DNA of 18,296 nucleotides, taken from assembly GCA_030066455.1 (NCBI GenBank), contig JASJBQ010000030.1, positions 1 through 18,296 on the forward strand, read 5' to 3'. This document shows, piece by piece, positions 1 to 10,367 of this stretch. How positions within the stretch are numbered: the stretch's first letter is position 1; each line of letters begins with the position of its first letter. The DNA comes from Desulfobacterales bacterium (GTDB taxonomy: Bacteria > Desulfobacterota > Desulfobacteria > Desulfobacterales > UBA5852). A model generated the notes under the pieces. The model had not been told where the DNA came from. It saw only the letters and a program-made list of their open reading frames with translations, and did not search any database. The position numbers were made by a program, and so were the translations under genes.

Positions 1-945
1 ACCGAGTACCGCTACACCTTCGGGATCGACTACCTGATGGACGGGGTTTCCCTGGTGATCGTCGGCCTGGGGCTCTTCGCCTTTCCCGAGATCATCGATC
101 TGCTGATCAAGGGCCGCCCGATTTCGGAGACGGCCGAGCTCGGCAAGGGATGGCTGGACGGGGTCAAGGATACGATCCGGCACAAGTTCATCGTCCTGCG
201 CTGCTCGATCATCGGGGTCGTCATCGGCTTTATCCCGGGTCTGGGCGGATCGGTGGTGGACTGGATCGCCTATGGACATATCATTCAGACCAGCAAGGAC
301 CGCGAGCGCTTCGGCAAGGGCGACATCCGCGGCGTGATCGCGCCTGAGAGCGCCAACAACGCCAAGGAGGGCGGCGGGCTGATCCCGACCTTCCTGTTCG
401 GCATCCCGGGATCCGGCTCGATGGCCGTGTTTCTGGGGGGGCTGCTCATCCTGGGCATTCAGCCCGGCCCCTCCATGGTGACCGAAAATGTCGATCTGCT
501 CTACACGGCCATCTGGAGCCTGGCCCTGGCCAACATCATCGGGGCCGGCCTGGCCCTGGTGCTCTCAAAACCGATCACCAAACTCACGGTGGTGCCTTTC
601 AGCTACCTGGCGCCTTTCATGATCCTGATCATCACCTTTGCCTGTTACCAGGCCACCTACAGCTGGGGCGATCTGATCGCCCTGCTGCTGGTGGGCATCC
701 TGGGCTGGCTGATGAAACAGTTCGGCTGGCCCCGGCCGGCGGCCTTGATCGGCTTCGTGCTGGCTGGCAACCTGGAGCAGTATTTGTTCATCTCGGTGCA
801 GCGCTACGGCATGGACTGGCTGACCCGGCCCGGTGTGCTCATCATGGTGGTCATCATCGTGGCATCGCTCAGCGCATCGATCGTGTACCAGAAAAAACTC
901 AAGACGGCCGGGCAGAGCACGGTCAAAGATATCGCCGAGAAATAA
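1..945 (+). CDS. tctA: Tripartite tricarboxylate transporter permease, TctA family (5' partial)
   Basis: Large membrane subunit of a tripartite tricarboxylate transporter (TTT), which with TctB and a periplasmic binding protein TctC takes up carboxylic acids using an ion gradient. The frame is open from base 1, so about 315 C-terminal residues are present and the N-terminal part lies outside the window. The family's conserved stretches are visible: a glycine-rich loop (IPGLGGSVVDWIAYG), then SKDRERFGKGDIRGVIAPES with the ANNAKEGGG motif, then FGIPGSGSMAVFLGG and IQPGP. Several hydrophobic membrane segments follow. tctB starts 13 bp downstream, so the two are co-transcribed. The substrate cannot be read from the sequence; closeness to isocitrate dehydrogenase and aconitase makes a di- or tricarboxylate plausible. 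No tctC is visible and it may lie upstream. Confidence 0.9.
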   Translation, partial: TEYRYTFGIDYLMDGVSLVIVGLGLFAFPEIIDLLIKGRPISETAELGKGWLDGVKDTIRHKFIVLRCSIIGVVIGFIPGLGGSVVDWIAYGHIIQTSKDRERFGKGDIRGVIAPESANNAKEGGGLIPTFLFGIPGSGSMAVFLGGLLILGIQPGPSMVTENVDLLYTAIWSLALANIIGAGLALVLSKPITKLTVVPFSYLAPFMILIITFACYQATYSWGDLIALLLVGILGWLMKQFGWPRPAALIGFVLAGNLEQYLFISVQRYGMDWLTRPGVLIMVVIIVASLSASIVYQKKLKTAGQSTVKDIAEK

Positions 946-958
946 GGAGACCTGACAT

Positions 959-1459
959 ATGGCCCGGTTGATGACGTTGAAAAACCTGTTCTCCCTGTTT
1001 CTGATCGTCTGGTTTGCCTACGGGGTCTGGGAGGCGCGCAACTACGCCTTTTTGGCCAAGATCTTCCCCTTTTACATCAGCCTGATCCTGCTCCTATTCG
1101 CCATTATCAGCATCGTCATCGAAGTCCGCCAGATCGTGGATCGGGCCGAGAATTTGCACGGGGCGTCGTCGGGTTCCGATTTAAGCGTCGACTGGGACAT
1201 GCCCATGGTCGTGGTCTGGCGGCGTTTCGGCACATACGTGGGGATCATTCTGGGGGTTTATGTCTTCATCTACCTGATCGGCTACCCATTGACGATGAGC
1301 CTTTTCATCTTTTTATTCTACCGTCTGATCGCCAAAGCCAAATGGGTGACTGCCCTTGTCGCCGGATGTGCGGGATTTGGCTTTCTGGCACTGGCCTCCC
1401 ATCTGCTCGGCATGGATTGGCCGGAAGGTTTGCTGAAGCTGCCCTGGCCATTGGGATGA
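959..1459 (+). CDS. tctB: Tripartite tricarboxylate transporter small permease, TctB family
   Basis: Small membrane subunit of the TTT carboxylate transporter, partner of TctA. The protein has 166 residues, normal for TctB, with four hydrophobic segments: near residues 8-28, 33-55, a long one around 85-120 that is probably one and a half helices, and 124-146. The loop between the second and third segments is polar, as in the family. Primary sequence is poorly conserved in TctB, so the call rests on topology, length and its place directly behind tctA. The ATG at 959 has AGGAG at the right distance and lies 13 bp after the tctA stop. No clear intrinsic terminator follows. Confidence 0.82.
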   Translation: MARLMTLKNLFSLFLIVWFAYGVWEARNYAFLAKIFPFYISLILLLFAIISIVIEVRQIVDRAENLHGASSGSDLSVDWDMPMVVVWRRFGTYVGIILGVYVFIYLIGYPLTMSLFIFLFYRLIAKAKWVTALVAGCAGFGFLALASHLLGMDWPEGLLKLPWPLG

Positions 1460-1576
1460 CCGGACCGAGGCCATCGATTAATTGATGCGTTCGATAACAG
1501 CCTGGTAAACCCAAGATCGCGTTCGAGGATCATTCGCGGCTCGGTGATAGAGCAATGATTAGGCCATGCGAACAAT

Positions 1577-1604
1577 TTGAAGAAGACGGCAACGTGCATA
1601 TAAT
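1577..1604 (+). promoter_or_regulatory. Probable sigma-70 promoter of icd
   Basis: A perfect -10 hexamer TATAAT at 1599-1604 is preceded by TTGAAG at 1577-1582 with a 16-bp spacer. Transcription would start near 1611, giving an untranslated leader of roughly 93 bases before the icd ATG. The 244-bp gap between tctB and icd otherwise shows only short dyads (for example around 1472-1487) and no convincing terminator for tctB. Confidence 0.55.
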
Positions 1605-1703
1605 AGATAGGATTGTACCTTAATTCCGGTCGCGTTAGAGAACAATGTCATCGAGCTTCAGACCGGATTTTGAAACCGTTTCAGACGATAACCGGAGGTA
1701 TCC

Positions 1704-2921
1704 ATGACCGAAGGATCCAAAATCACGATTGCCACGGACGGCCGCCTAACAGTGCCGGACGACCCCATCATCCCCTACATCGAAGGCGACGGCATCGGGC
1801 CGGACATCTGGCGGGCCACGCAGCTGGTTCTGGATGCCGCCGTGGCCAAGGCCTATGACGGCCGACATATTGCCTGGCTCGAGGTGCTGGCCGGCGAAAA
1901 GGCCTTCAACACCACCGGCGACTGGCTGCCCGAGGACACCCTGGCGGCCGTGCGCGAATACCACGTGGCCATCAAAGGGCCGCTGACCACCCCGGTGGGG
2001 GGCGGCATCCGCAGCGTCAACGTTCAACTGCGCCAGGTGCTGGATCTATTTGCCTGCGTGCGCCCGGTGCGCCATATCGGTGGGATTCCCAGCCCGGTGG
2101 TGGCACCCGAGAACGTCGACATGGTGGTCTTTCGGGAAAATACCGAAGACGTCTATATCGGCTACGAATGGGAGGCCGACTCGGAGATGGCCCGCAAACT
2201 GGCCGCCTTCATCGAGGCGGAGGCCGGCATGAAAATCCGTGAAGGTTCGGGCATCGGGATCAAGCCCATCAGCCGTTTCGGCACCCGGCGCCTGGTGCAC
2301 ATGGCGATCCAATACGCCATCGAGCAGAACCGCCCCAGCGTGACCCTGGTGCACAAGGGCAATATCATGAAATTCACGGAAGGCGCTTTCTGCCGCTGGG
2401 GCTACGATCTGGCGCGGGAAGAGTTCGGCGATCAGATCATCACCGAGCAGGATCTCTGGGACCAGCATGACGGCCAGGTGCCCGAAGGGCGCGTGGTGGT
2501 CAAGGACCGCATCGCCGATGCCATGTTCCAGCAGATTCTGCTGCGACCGGCGGAATACGACGTGCTGGCCATGCCCAACCTCAACGGTGACTATATGTCC
2601 GACGCCCTGGCGGCCATGGCCGGTGGCCTGGGAATGGCCCCGGGCGCCAATATCGGAGATGAATGCGCCGTGTTCGAGGCCACCCACGGAACGGCGCCCA
2701 AGTACGCCGGCCTGGACAAGGTCAACCCGGGTTCGCTGGTTCTCTCCGGAGCCATGATGCTGGAGCACATGGGCTGGAACGAGGCCGCGGCCCTGGTGCG
2801 CGGCGGGCTGATCGGCGCGATTCAGAAGAAGACGGTGACCTACGATCTTGCCCGACAGATGGAAGGGGCCCGGGAGGTCAGCTGCTCCGCTTTTGCCGAG
2901 GCCGCTGTCGCCGCCATGTAG
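1704..2921 (+). CDS. icd: Isocitrate dehydrogenase, NADP-dependent
   Basis: Oxidatively decarboxylates isocitrate to 2-oxoglutarate with NADP+ in the cytoplasmic TCA cycle. The 405 residues match the E. coli-type homodimeric enzyme. Visible landmarks are [10 protein letters not shown] (26-35), the substrate loop [16 protein letters not shown] with Ser104 at the position of E. coli Ser113, substrate arginines 110, 120 and 144, Tyr151, catalytic Lys218 ([12 protein letters not shown]), and metal ligands Asp296 and Asp300 ([11 protein letters not shown]). NADP-specificity residues equivalent to E. coli Lys344, Tyr345, Val351, Tyr391 and Arg395 are all kept (333, 334, 340, 380, 384), which argues against an NAD enzyme. 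The ATG has GGAGG five bases upstream. It sits between a carboxylate transporter and aconitase, but has its own promoter. The phosphorylatable serine is present; no AceK kinase is seen. Confidence 0.96.
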   Translation: MTEGSKITIATDGRLTVPDDPIIPYIEGDGIGPDIWRATQLVLDAAVAKAYDGRHIAWLEVLAGEKAFNTTGDWLPEDTLAAVREYHVAIKGPLTTPVGGGIRSVNVQLRQVLDLFACVRPVRHIGGIPSPVVAPENVDMVVFRENTEDVYIGYEWEADSEMARKLAAFIEAEAGMKIREGSGIGIKPISRFGTRRLVHMAIQYAIEQNRPSVTLVHKGNIMKFTEGAFCRWGYDLAREEFGDQIITEQDLWDQHDGQVPEGRVVVKDRIADAMFQQILLRPAEYDVLAMPNLNGDYMSDALAAMAGGLGMAPGANIGDECAVFEATHGTAPKYAGLDKVNPGSLVLSGAMMLEHMGWNEAAALVRGGLIGAIQKKTVTYDLARQMEGAREVSCSAFAEAAVAAM

Positions 2922-3186
2922 CGGCGCCCCTATCGCTGACGGGGATTTTCGTGGGGGATGAGGTCTGCCGCACACCCGCTGCCGGCAGGGGCTTCGAGGT
3001 GCCGGCTGTTTTGCCTTTACCCGGCTGTGCCGGCGGTGTTAGAAACCGAGCACTCAAATCACGGGGAAACTCGCCCGGCGCCAGCCGCGATTGCGGGAAG
3101 CTAGTACCCGCGGCGGTGCCGGAAACCATCCGCATTTGCGCCATCCGGGGAACCGACCCGGAGAAAAATCCATCGAGGCAGACAAT
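2922..3186. other. GC-rich intergenic stretch before the repeat element, function unknown
   Basis: About 265 bp between icd and the inverted-repeat element that precedes aconitase hold no gene I can support. The stretch contains several short dyads, including CCCC/GGGG just after the icd stop, a GCCGGC pair around 3000-3035, and GCGGG/CCCGC around a nine-base loop near 3093-3112. Open frames crossing it are low-quality and arginine/proline-rich, as expected by chance in GC-rich DNA. It could hold the aconitase promoter and leader or a structured RNA, but I recognise no riboswitch class. Confidence 0.35.
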
Positions 3187-3362
3187 TAATGGCCTCGTAA
3201 AATTCATGTTTCAGACGGTTTCGGAAAAAGTTCGAGAGCAAGGCTTGCGAATCTCGAGGAATGAAGCGTACTCATGGTACGCTGCAATGATGAGAGATAC
3301 GCGTAACACCGCTATCGGACTTTTTACGCGACCGTCCAAATTTTTAGCTAATTTACCAGCTT
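3187..3362. repeat. Long imperfect inverted repeat (MITE-like hairpin element, copy 1)
   Basis: A non-coding dyad of roughly 175 bp centred near 3274. The core is a perfect palindrome, GCGTAC (3266-3271), five-base loop TCATG, GTACGC (3277-3282). Outside it the arms continue imperfectly: GACGG, AAAAAGT-CGA-AGC and ATCTC blocks on the left recur as reverse complements on the right. The outer edges (TAATGGC...TAAA versus the reverse of ...TTTACCAGCTTA) also resemble each other. It ends 13 bp before the aconitase start. A related element lies at 16433-16561. It has no open frame, so if it is mobile it is non-autonomous. Confidence 0.65.
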
Positions 3363-3375
3363 AGTGGGGGATGCC

Positions 3376-6120
<2,745 letters not shown>

Positions 6121-6124
6121 GCGC

Positions 6125-6146
6125 AGGCGGCAGGCCGTAGCCGCCT
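6125..6146 (+). terminator. Hairpin after aconitase, possible terminator
   Basis: A seven-base-pair stem AGGCGGC (6125-6131) / GCCGCCT (6140-6146) with an eight-base loop begins four bases after the acnA stop. No T-run follows, so it may only stabilise the 3' end or pause transcription. Confidence 0.3.
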
Positions 6147-6179
6147 CGGAACAAGAAGCCGCCCGGGTGCCGGTTTGGC

Positions 6180-6208
6180 TTGACAGAATTCAGGAGACCC
6201 ACTACAAG
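6180..6208 (+). promoter_or_regulatory. Probable sigma-70 promoter of the kor operon
   Basis: TTGACA (6180-6185) and TACAAG (6203-6208) are separated by 17 bp in the 184-bp gap between aconitase and korD. A transcript starting near 6215 would have a leader of about 90 bases before korD. The hairpin at 6125-6146 lies just upstream, which fits separate transcription of acnA and kor. Confidence 0.5.
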
Positions 6209-6304
6209 GGCCTGCCTTGAATCATCACGCTGTTGGCAAAGTCCTTTCGGATAGCCGTTGGCGACGGAGGGGCGCGAATCATATCGTGGCGAAGGGAACC
6301 CTGC

Positions 6305-6508
6305 ATGGCCAAGAAGAAACTGAAAGCCCACCATATCGATCGCGACTGGTGCAAAGGCTGCGGCATCTGTGTACACTTCTGCCCCAAGAACGTCCTGGAA
6401 CTCGACGCGATGGACAAGGTCTTTGCCGCCCGTCCCGAGGACTGCATCGCCTGCAAGCTTTGCGAAATCCGCTGTCCGGATTTCGCGATTGAAATCGAAA
6501 CCGAATAG
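6305..6508 (+). CDS. korD: 2-oxoglutarate:ferredoxin oxidoreductase, delta (ferredoxin-like) subunit
   Basis: A 67-residue 2[4Fe-4S] ferredoxin-like protein that passes electrons from the catalytic subunits to free ferredoxin. Two cluster motifs are visible: Cys16, 19, 22, 26 (CKGCGICVHFCP) and Cys47, 50, 53, 57 (CIACKLCEIRCP). I chose ATG 6305 because GAAGGGA lies shortly upstream and the protein then has the usual KorD length; longer in-frame starts (for example TTG 6233) lack a ribosome binding site. korA begins six bases after the stop. D-A-B-C is the common order for this enzyme. A separate delta subunit is typical of anaerobes, in contrast to two-subunit KorAB enzymes. Confidence 0.92.
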   Translation: MAKKKLKAHHIDRDWCKGCGICVHFCPKNVLELDAMDKVFAARPEDCIACKLCEIRCPDFAIEIETE

Positions 6509-6514
6509 GGCCTG

Positions 6515-7666
6515 ATGATGAGCAACCAGATCAAATTCGTACAGGGCAACGAAGCCTGCGTCGAGGGCGCGCTTTACGCCGGGCTTAATTTTTTCGCCGG
6601 CTACCCGATCACGCCCTCCTCGGAGATTGCCGAACTCCTGGCCCGGCGCCTGCCGTCCGTGGGGGGCAAATTCATCCAGATGGAGGACGAGATCGCCTCC
6701 CTCGCCGCCATTATCGGGGGGTCGCTCACCGGCAACAAGGTGATGACGGCCACTTCGGGTCCGGGATTCTCGCTGATGCAGGAGGCCCTGGGCTACGCGA
6801 TCATGGCCGAAATTCCCTGCGTGATCGTGGACGTGCAGCGCGGCGGCCCCTCCACCGGAATCCCGACCCACGGCAGTCAGGGCGACGTGATGCAGGCCCG
6901 CTGGGGAACCCACGGCGACCATGCCATCATCGCGCTCACGGCCTCCAACCACCAGGACGTCTTCCAGATGACGGTGGAGGCCTTCAACCTGGCCGAAACC
7001 TACCGCACGCCGGTGATCCTGCTTTTCGACGAGGTGGTGGGACACATGCGGGAGAAACTGACCATCCCCGCGCCGGGCGAACTCCCGCTGGTGGAGCGCT
7101 TGCGCACCGCCGTCAAGGGCGGGGTCGACTACCACCCCTATCTGCCGCGCGAGGACGGGCGCCTGCCCATGAGCGATTTCGGCGGCGTGCACCGCTACAA
7201 CGTCACCGGGCTCTATCACGACATGTGGGGCTTCCCCTCCGCCGACCCCAAAGTCGTCCACGGCCTGATCCGCCACCTGGTGGACAAAATCGAAAACCGG
7301 GCCAACCTGCTGGCACGCTACAAAGAGTACTACCTCGACGACGCCGAGATCATTTTAATATCCTACGGGTCCGCGGCCCGCTCGGCCCTGCACATGGTCA
7401 AGAGCCGGCGCAGACGCGGCGAGCGTCTGGGCCTCCTGGAACTCCAGACCATATGGCCCTTCCCCCGGGAGATCATCCGTGAAAAATGCGCGGAGGTCGA
7501 TGCTGTGGTGGTGGTGGAGATGAATATGGGGATGATCATGCAGGAGGTTAAAAAAGCGGTGGCCGACCCCGCGCGGGTTTTCCTGGCCAACCGCATCGAC
7601 GGGGTCTTCATCAACCCCGAGGACATTCGCAGCATCCTGCGGCTGATCCAGGGGAAGGGGGTGTAG
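6515..7666 (+). CDS. korA: 2-oxoglutarate:ferredoxin oxidoreductase, alpha subunit
   Basis: Alpha subunit (383 residues) of the enzyme that converts 2-oxoglutarate and CoA to succinyl-CoA and CO2 while reducing ferredoxin. It carries the pyrimidine-binding domain: GYPITPSSEIAE (29-40), the TSGPGFSLMQEALGYA block (80-95) and VQRGGPSTGIPT (107-118), followed by the transketolase C-terminal-like domain with LELQTIWPFP near 308. The PITPSSEIAE and GGPSTG signatures fit KorA/VorB-type alpha subunits. 2-Oxoglutarate is preferred as substrate because of the TCA neighbours; a branched-chain 2-oxoacid (vor) cannot be excluded. Start is ATG 6515 or the adjacent ATG 6518. It is closely linked to korD and korB (one base between stop and next ATG). 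Confidence 0.92.
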   Translation: MMSNQIKFVQGNEACVEGALYAGLNFFAGYPITPSSEIAELLARRLPSVGGKFIQMEDEIASLAAIIGGSLTGNKVMTATSGPGFSLMQEALGYAIMAEIPCVIVDVQRGGPSTGIPTHGSQGDVMQARWGTHGDHAIIALTASNHQDVFQMTVEAFNLAETYRTPVILLFDEVVGHMREKLTIPAPGELPLVERLRTAVKGGVDYHPYLPREDGRLPMSDFGGVHRYNVTGLYHDMWGFPSADPKVVHGLIRHLVDKIENRANLLARYKEYYLDDAEIILISYGSAARSALHMVKSRRRRGERLGLLELQTIWPFPREIIREKCAEVDAVVVVEMNMGMIMQEVKKAVADPARVFLANRIDGVFINPEDIRSILRLIQGKGV

Positions 7667-7667
7667 C

Positions 7668-8468
7668 ATGGCGGTCAAAGATTACATCCGGCAGCGTTTC
7701 CTGCCGCACATGTGGTGCCCGGGCTGCGGTCACGGCACCGTGCTGAACAGCCTGCTGCGGTCGGTGGAGCAGCTGGGACTCTCCAAGAACGAGATCGTCA
7801 TGGTCTCCGGCATCGGCTGCTCGTCGCGTATTTCGGGCTACGTGGATTTTCACACCCTGCACACCCTGCACGGGCGGGCCCTGGCCTTCGCCACCGGCGT
7901 CAAGCTCTCCAAACCCGAACTGAACGTGATCGTGCCCATGGGCGACGGCGACGCCCTGGCCATCGGCGGCAATCATTTCATCCACGCCTGCCGTCGCAAC
8001 ATCGACATGACCGCCATTGTCATGAACAACCGTATCTACGGCATGACGGGCGGTCAGTTCTCGCCCATGTCCGGCGTGGGCATCAACGCCACCACGGCCC
8101 CTTACGCGAACATCGACCGTCCCTTCGACGTGGTCGAGATGGCGCTGGCGGCCGGGGCCACTTTCGTGGCCCGCAGCACGGTCTTTCACGCCCAGCAGGC
8201 CACCGACCTGATCAAGCAGGCCATTCTCCACGAGGGATTCAGCGTGGTGGAGGTGCTCTCCCAGTGCCCGACCCATTTCGGACGCAAGAACAAGCAGGGG
8301 GCGGCCGCGGACATGATGGAGAGCTACAAGGACATCACCGTGCCGGTCGGCTCCAAAAAGAAGGCGGCCAACCCCGATCTGATCGAACGCGGGATCTTCG
8401 TGCAGAAGGAAGCGCCGGAGTACTGCCGGGAATACGACAAGATCATGCAACAGGCCATGAAAGGGTAG
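7668..8468 (+). CDS. korB: 2-oxoglutarate:ferredoxin oxidoreductase, beta (thiamine diphosphate) subunit
   Basis: Beta subunit (266 residues), which binds thiamine diphosphate and the proximal [4Fe-4S] cluster. Visible motifs are WCPGCGHG (Cys17 and Cys20), SGIGCSSR (Cys51), a fourth cysteine in SQCPTHFGR (about 199), and the TPP-magnesium motif GDGDALAIGGNH (92-103) ending in MNNRIYGMTGGQ (119-130). The ATG lies one base after the korA stop and korC starts five bases after its own stop, so translation is probably coupled. The substrate is inferred as for korA. Confidence 0.93.
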   Translation: MAVKDYIRQRFLPHMWCPGCGHGTVLNSLLRSVEQLGLSKNEIVMVSGIGCSSRISGYVDFHTLHTLHGRALAFATGVKLSKPELNVIVPMGDGDALAIGGNHFIHACRRNIDMTAIVMNNRIYGMTGGQFSPMSGVGINATTAPYANIDRPFDVVEMALAAGATFVARSTVFHAQQATDLIKQAILHEGFSVVEVLSQCPTHFGRKNKQGAAADMMESYKDITVPVGSKKKAANPDLIERGIFVQKEAPEYCREYDKIMQQAMKG

Positions 8469-8473
8469 CCGTC

Positions 8474-9019
8474 ATGCAGAGAGTTCGGATGGTTTTTTCG
8501 GGTTCCGGTGGCCAGGGGGTCATCACGGCGGCCATTATCTTCGCCGAGGCCGCCGTCATCCACGAGGGCCTCAACGCCACCCAGTCCCAGGCCTATGGCG
8601 CCGCCGCCCGCGGCGGCGCGACCCGCACGGACATCATCGTATCCCAGGATGAAATCAACTATCCCAAGGTGATCCAGCCCAACGTGCTGGTCTGCCTGAC
8701 CCAGGAAGCCTACAGCACCTACGCCACCATCATCCGGCCGGGAGGCTTGCTTCTGACCGACGACCGGTTCGTCAAGACCGTCCGCAAAGTGGACGCCCGC
8801 CAGGTGGAGCTGCCCATGTACCGCCAGGTCATGGAGCAGATCGGCAAACCGATCGTCTTCAACATCTGCATGCTGGGCGCCGTGGTGGCGCTGACCGAAC
8901 TGGTGCAACCCGAATCCATCATGAACGTGCTCGCGCAGCGGATCCCGGCGGGGTTCGTGGACATGAACCGCAAGGCCCTGGAACTGGGCATGGAACTGGG
9001 CCACCCGCACAAACGCTGA
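8474..9019 (+). CDS. korC: 2-oxoglutarate:ferredoxin oxidoreductase, gamma subunit
   Basis: Gamma subunit (181 residues) that completes the four-subunit oxidoreductase; it forms the domain that contributes to CoA and cofactor access. The family motif FSGSGGQGV lies at residues 8-16, followed by YGAAARGGATRTDI. The frame is open far upstream, but ATG 8474 is the right start: it is preceded by AAGGG, begins at the conserved N-terminus, and follows korB by five bases. hemW starts 46 bp downstream. Confidence 0.92.
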   Translation: MQRVRMVFSGSGGQGVITAAIIFAEAAVIHEGLNATQSQAYGAAARGGATRTDIIVSQDEINYPKVIQPNVLVCLTQEAYSTYATIIRPGGLLLTDDRFVKTVRKVDARQVELPMYRQVMEQIGKPIVFNICMLGAVVALTELVQPESIMNVLAQRIPAGFVDMNRKALELGMELGHPHKR

Positions 9020-9065
9020 GCCCCGGAACCGCCGGCACCTGCGGGGCGGCGGGAGGCAGGCGGCC

Positions 9066-10202
9066 ATGACCCCCGCCGGCATCTACATTCACATCCCCTT
9101 TTGCGAGCGCAAGTGCCGCTACTGCGATTTCTATTCGGTGACCGACACCGATCGGCAGGACGCCTTCCAGCGGGCCCTGACGGCGGAAATCCGGCGGCGC
9201 GCCCATCCGAATTGGCTTGTGGACAGCATCTATTTCGGCGGGGGCACCCCCTCGTTGCTGGCTCCCGCGTTCTTCGAACGACTGCTGATGATCATGGACC
9301 GGTCCTTCAGCATCCAGGCCGGTGCCGAAATCACCCTGGAAGCCAATCCCGGGACGGTCGACTTCGACCGTCTGGACGCCTATCGCGCCGGCGGGATCAA
9401 CCGCCTCAACCTGGGCGTTCAATCCTTTGACGATGCGCGCCTTCGCTTTCTGGGGCGCATGCATTCCGCTGCTCAGGCCCGGGCGGCCATTGTCATGGCG
9501 CGCCGGGCCGGTTTCGAAAACCTGGGGCTGGATCTGATCTACGGTCTGCCCGGTCAGACCGTCGATAGCTGGCAGGCGGATCTGGACCAGGCCCTTACCG
9601 AGCGCCCCGCGCACCTTTCCTGCTACGCCCTGACCTATGCGCCTGATACCCCCCTGATGCGCGACCGCCAGAGCGGGGGACACGTGCCGGCCGGCGAAGA
9701 TCAAATCGCCACCCTTTTCGACACGACCTCGCAAGTTCTGGGCGCCGCCGGTTTCGACCACTACGAAATTTCCAATTTCGCGGTCGCTCTCAAATGGCGG
9801 TCGCGCCACAACACCAAGTACTGGAACCGGGTTCCTTATCTGGGATTCGGCCCGTCGGCCCACTCGTTCGATGCACCGCGGCGCAGCTGGAACGTGGCCG
9901 ACCTGGAGACTTACATCGACCGGCTCGACCGGGGGCGGCTGGCGGAGGAGGGCCGTGAATTACTCAACGATGCCCAGGAGATGATCGAGACGGTTTTTCT
10001 GGGGCTGCGTCTGGCCGCGGGAATCGATCTGACGGCCTTTGCCCGGCGCTTCGGCACGCGGTTGGAAACGCGTGCCGCCACGGTTCTCAAACCGCTTGTG
10101 GCAGAAGGCTATCTTCGGCTGACAGCGGGGCGCCTGGCCCCCACCGTGAAGGGTATGCGCCTGCACGACAGTATCTGCGCCCGGCTGACCGGAGTGCTTT
10201 AG
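9066..10202 (+). CDS. hemW: Radical SAM heme chaperone HemW
   Basis: Radical SAM protein of the HemN-like family, 378 residues. The cluster cysteines are Cys13, 17 and 20 (PFCERKCRYCDFYS), followed by YFGGGTPSLL (56-65) and LGLDLIYGLPGQT. The CDFYS continuation after the third cysteine and the short N-terminus fit HemW rather than true coproporphyrinogen dehydrogenase HemN, which has a longer N-terminus and a different fourth cysteine context. HemW is known to bind heme and help insert it into target proteins such as respiratory enzymes, so many database entries labelled oxygen-independent coproporphyrinogen III oxidase are this protein. A GGAGG sequence precedes the ATG. It lies 46 bp behind korC in the same direction and may be co-transcribed. 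It converges on the histidine kinase gene. Confidence 0.9.
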   Translation: MTPAGIYIHIPFCERKCRYCDFYSVTDTDRQDAFQRALTAEIRRRAHPNWLVDSIYFGGGTPSLLAPAFFERLLMIMDRSFSIQAGAEITLEANPGTVDFDRLDAYRAGGINRLNLGVQSFDDARLRFLGRMHSAAQARAAIVMARRAGFENLGLDLIYGLPGQTVDSWQADLDQALTERPAHLSCYALTYAPDTPLMRDRQSGGHVPAGEDQIATLFDTTSQVLGAAGFDHYEISNFAVALKWRSRHNTKYWNRVPYLGFGPSAHSFDAPRRSWNVADLETYIDRLDRGRLAEEGRELLNDAQEMIETVFLGLRLAAGIDLTAFARRFGTRLETRAATVLKPLVAEGYLRLTAGRLAPTVKGMRLHDSICARLTGVL

Positions 10203-10275
10203 CAGGCGGTAAAAAACGATGGCGCTCGGCCATACGGCGACAAATTCCTCTTCAAAATGCGCATTTGTTATCAGT

Positions 10276-10289
10276 AAAAGGCGCTTTTT
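10276..10289 (+). terminator. Weak hairpin with T-run after hemW
   Basis: AAAAG (10276-10280), loop GCG, CTTTT (10284-10288) plus one more T forms a small stem with a U-tract, about 75 bp after the hemW stop. The same 165-bp gap also holds a 12-bp palindrome AAATGCGCATTT at 10255-10266. The stem is short, so this is tentative. No gene is visible in the gap. Confidence 0.25.
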
Positions 10290-10346
10290 CGTCGGATTTT
10301 GCCTTGTCTGGCCCGCGCGCATGACGTTTTTCAGCAGCTTGCTAGC

Positions 10347-10363
10347 CGCCGGTCAGGCCGGCG
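10347..10363 (-). terminator. GC hairpin just after the kinase stop
   Basis: CGCCGG (10347-10352), five-base loop, CCGGCG (10358-10363), directly downstream of the minus-strand kinase stop codon. No U-tract follows on the minus strand, so it could be a weak or factor-dependent terminator or a 3'-end stabiliser. Confidence 0.3.
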
Positions 10364-10367
10364 CCGC

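Noticed and set aside
7712..9019. 435-codon frame ending in korC
   Set aside because: The first 254 codons are an off-frame reading of korB; ATG 8474 has a ribosome binding site and matches the KorC N-terminus.
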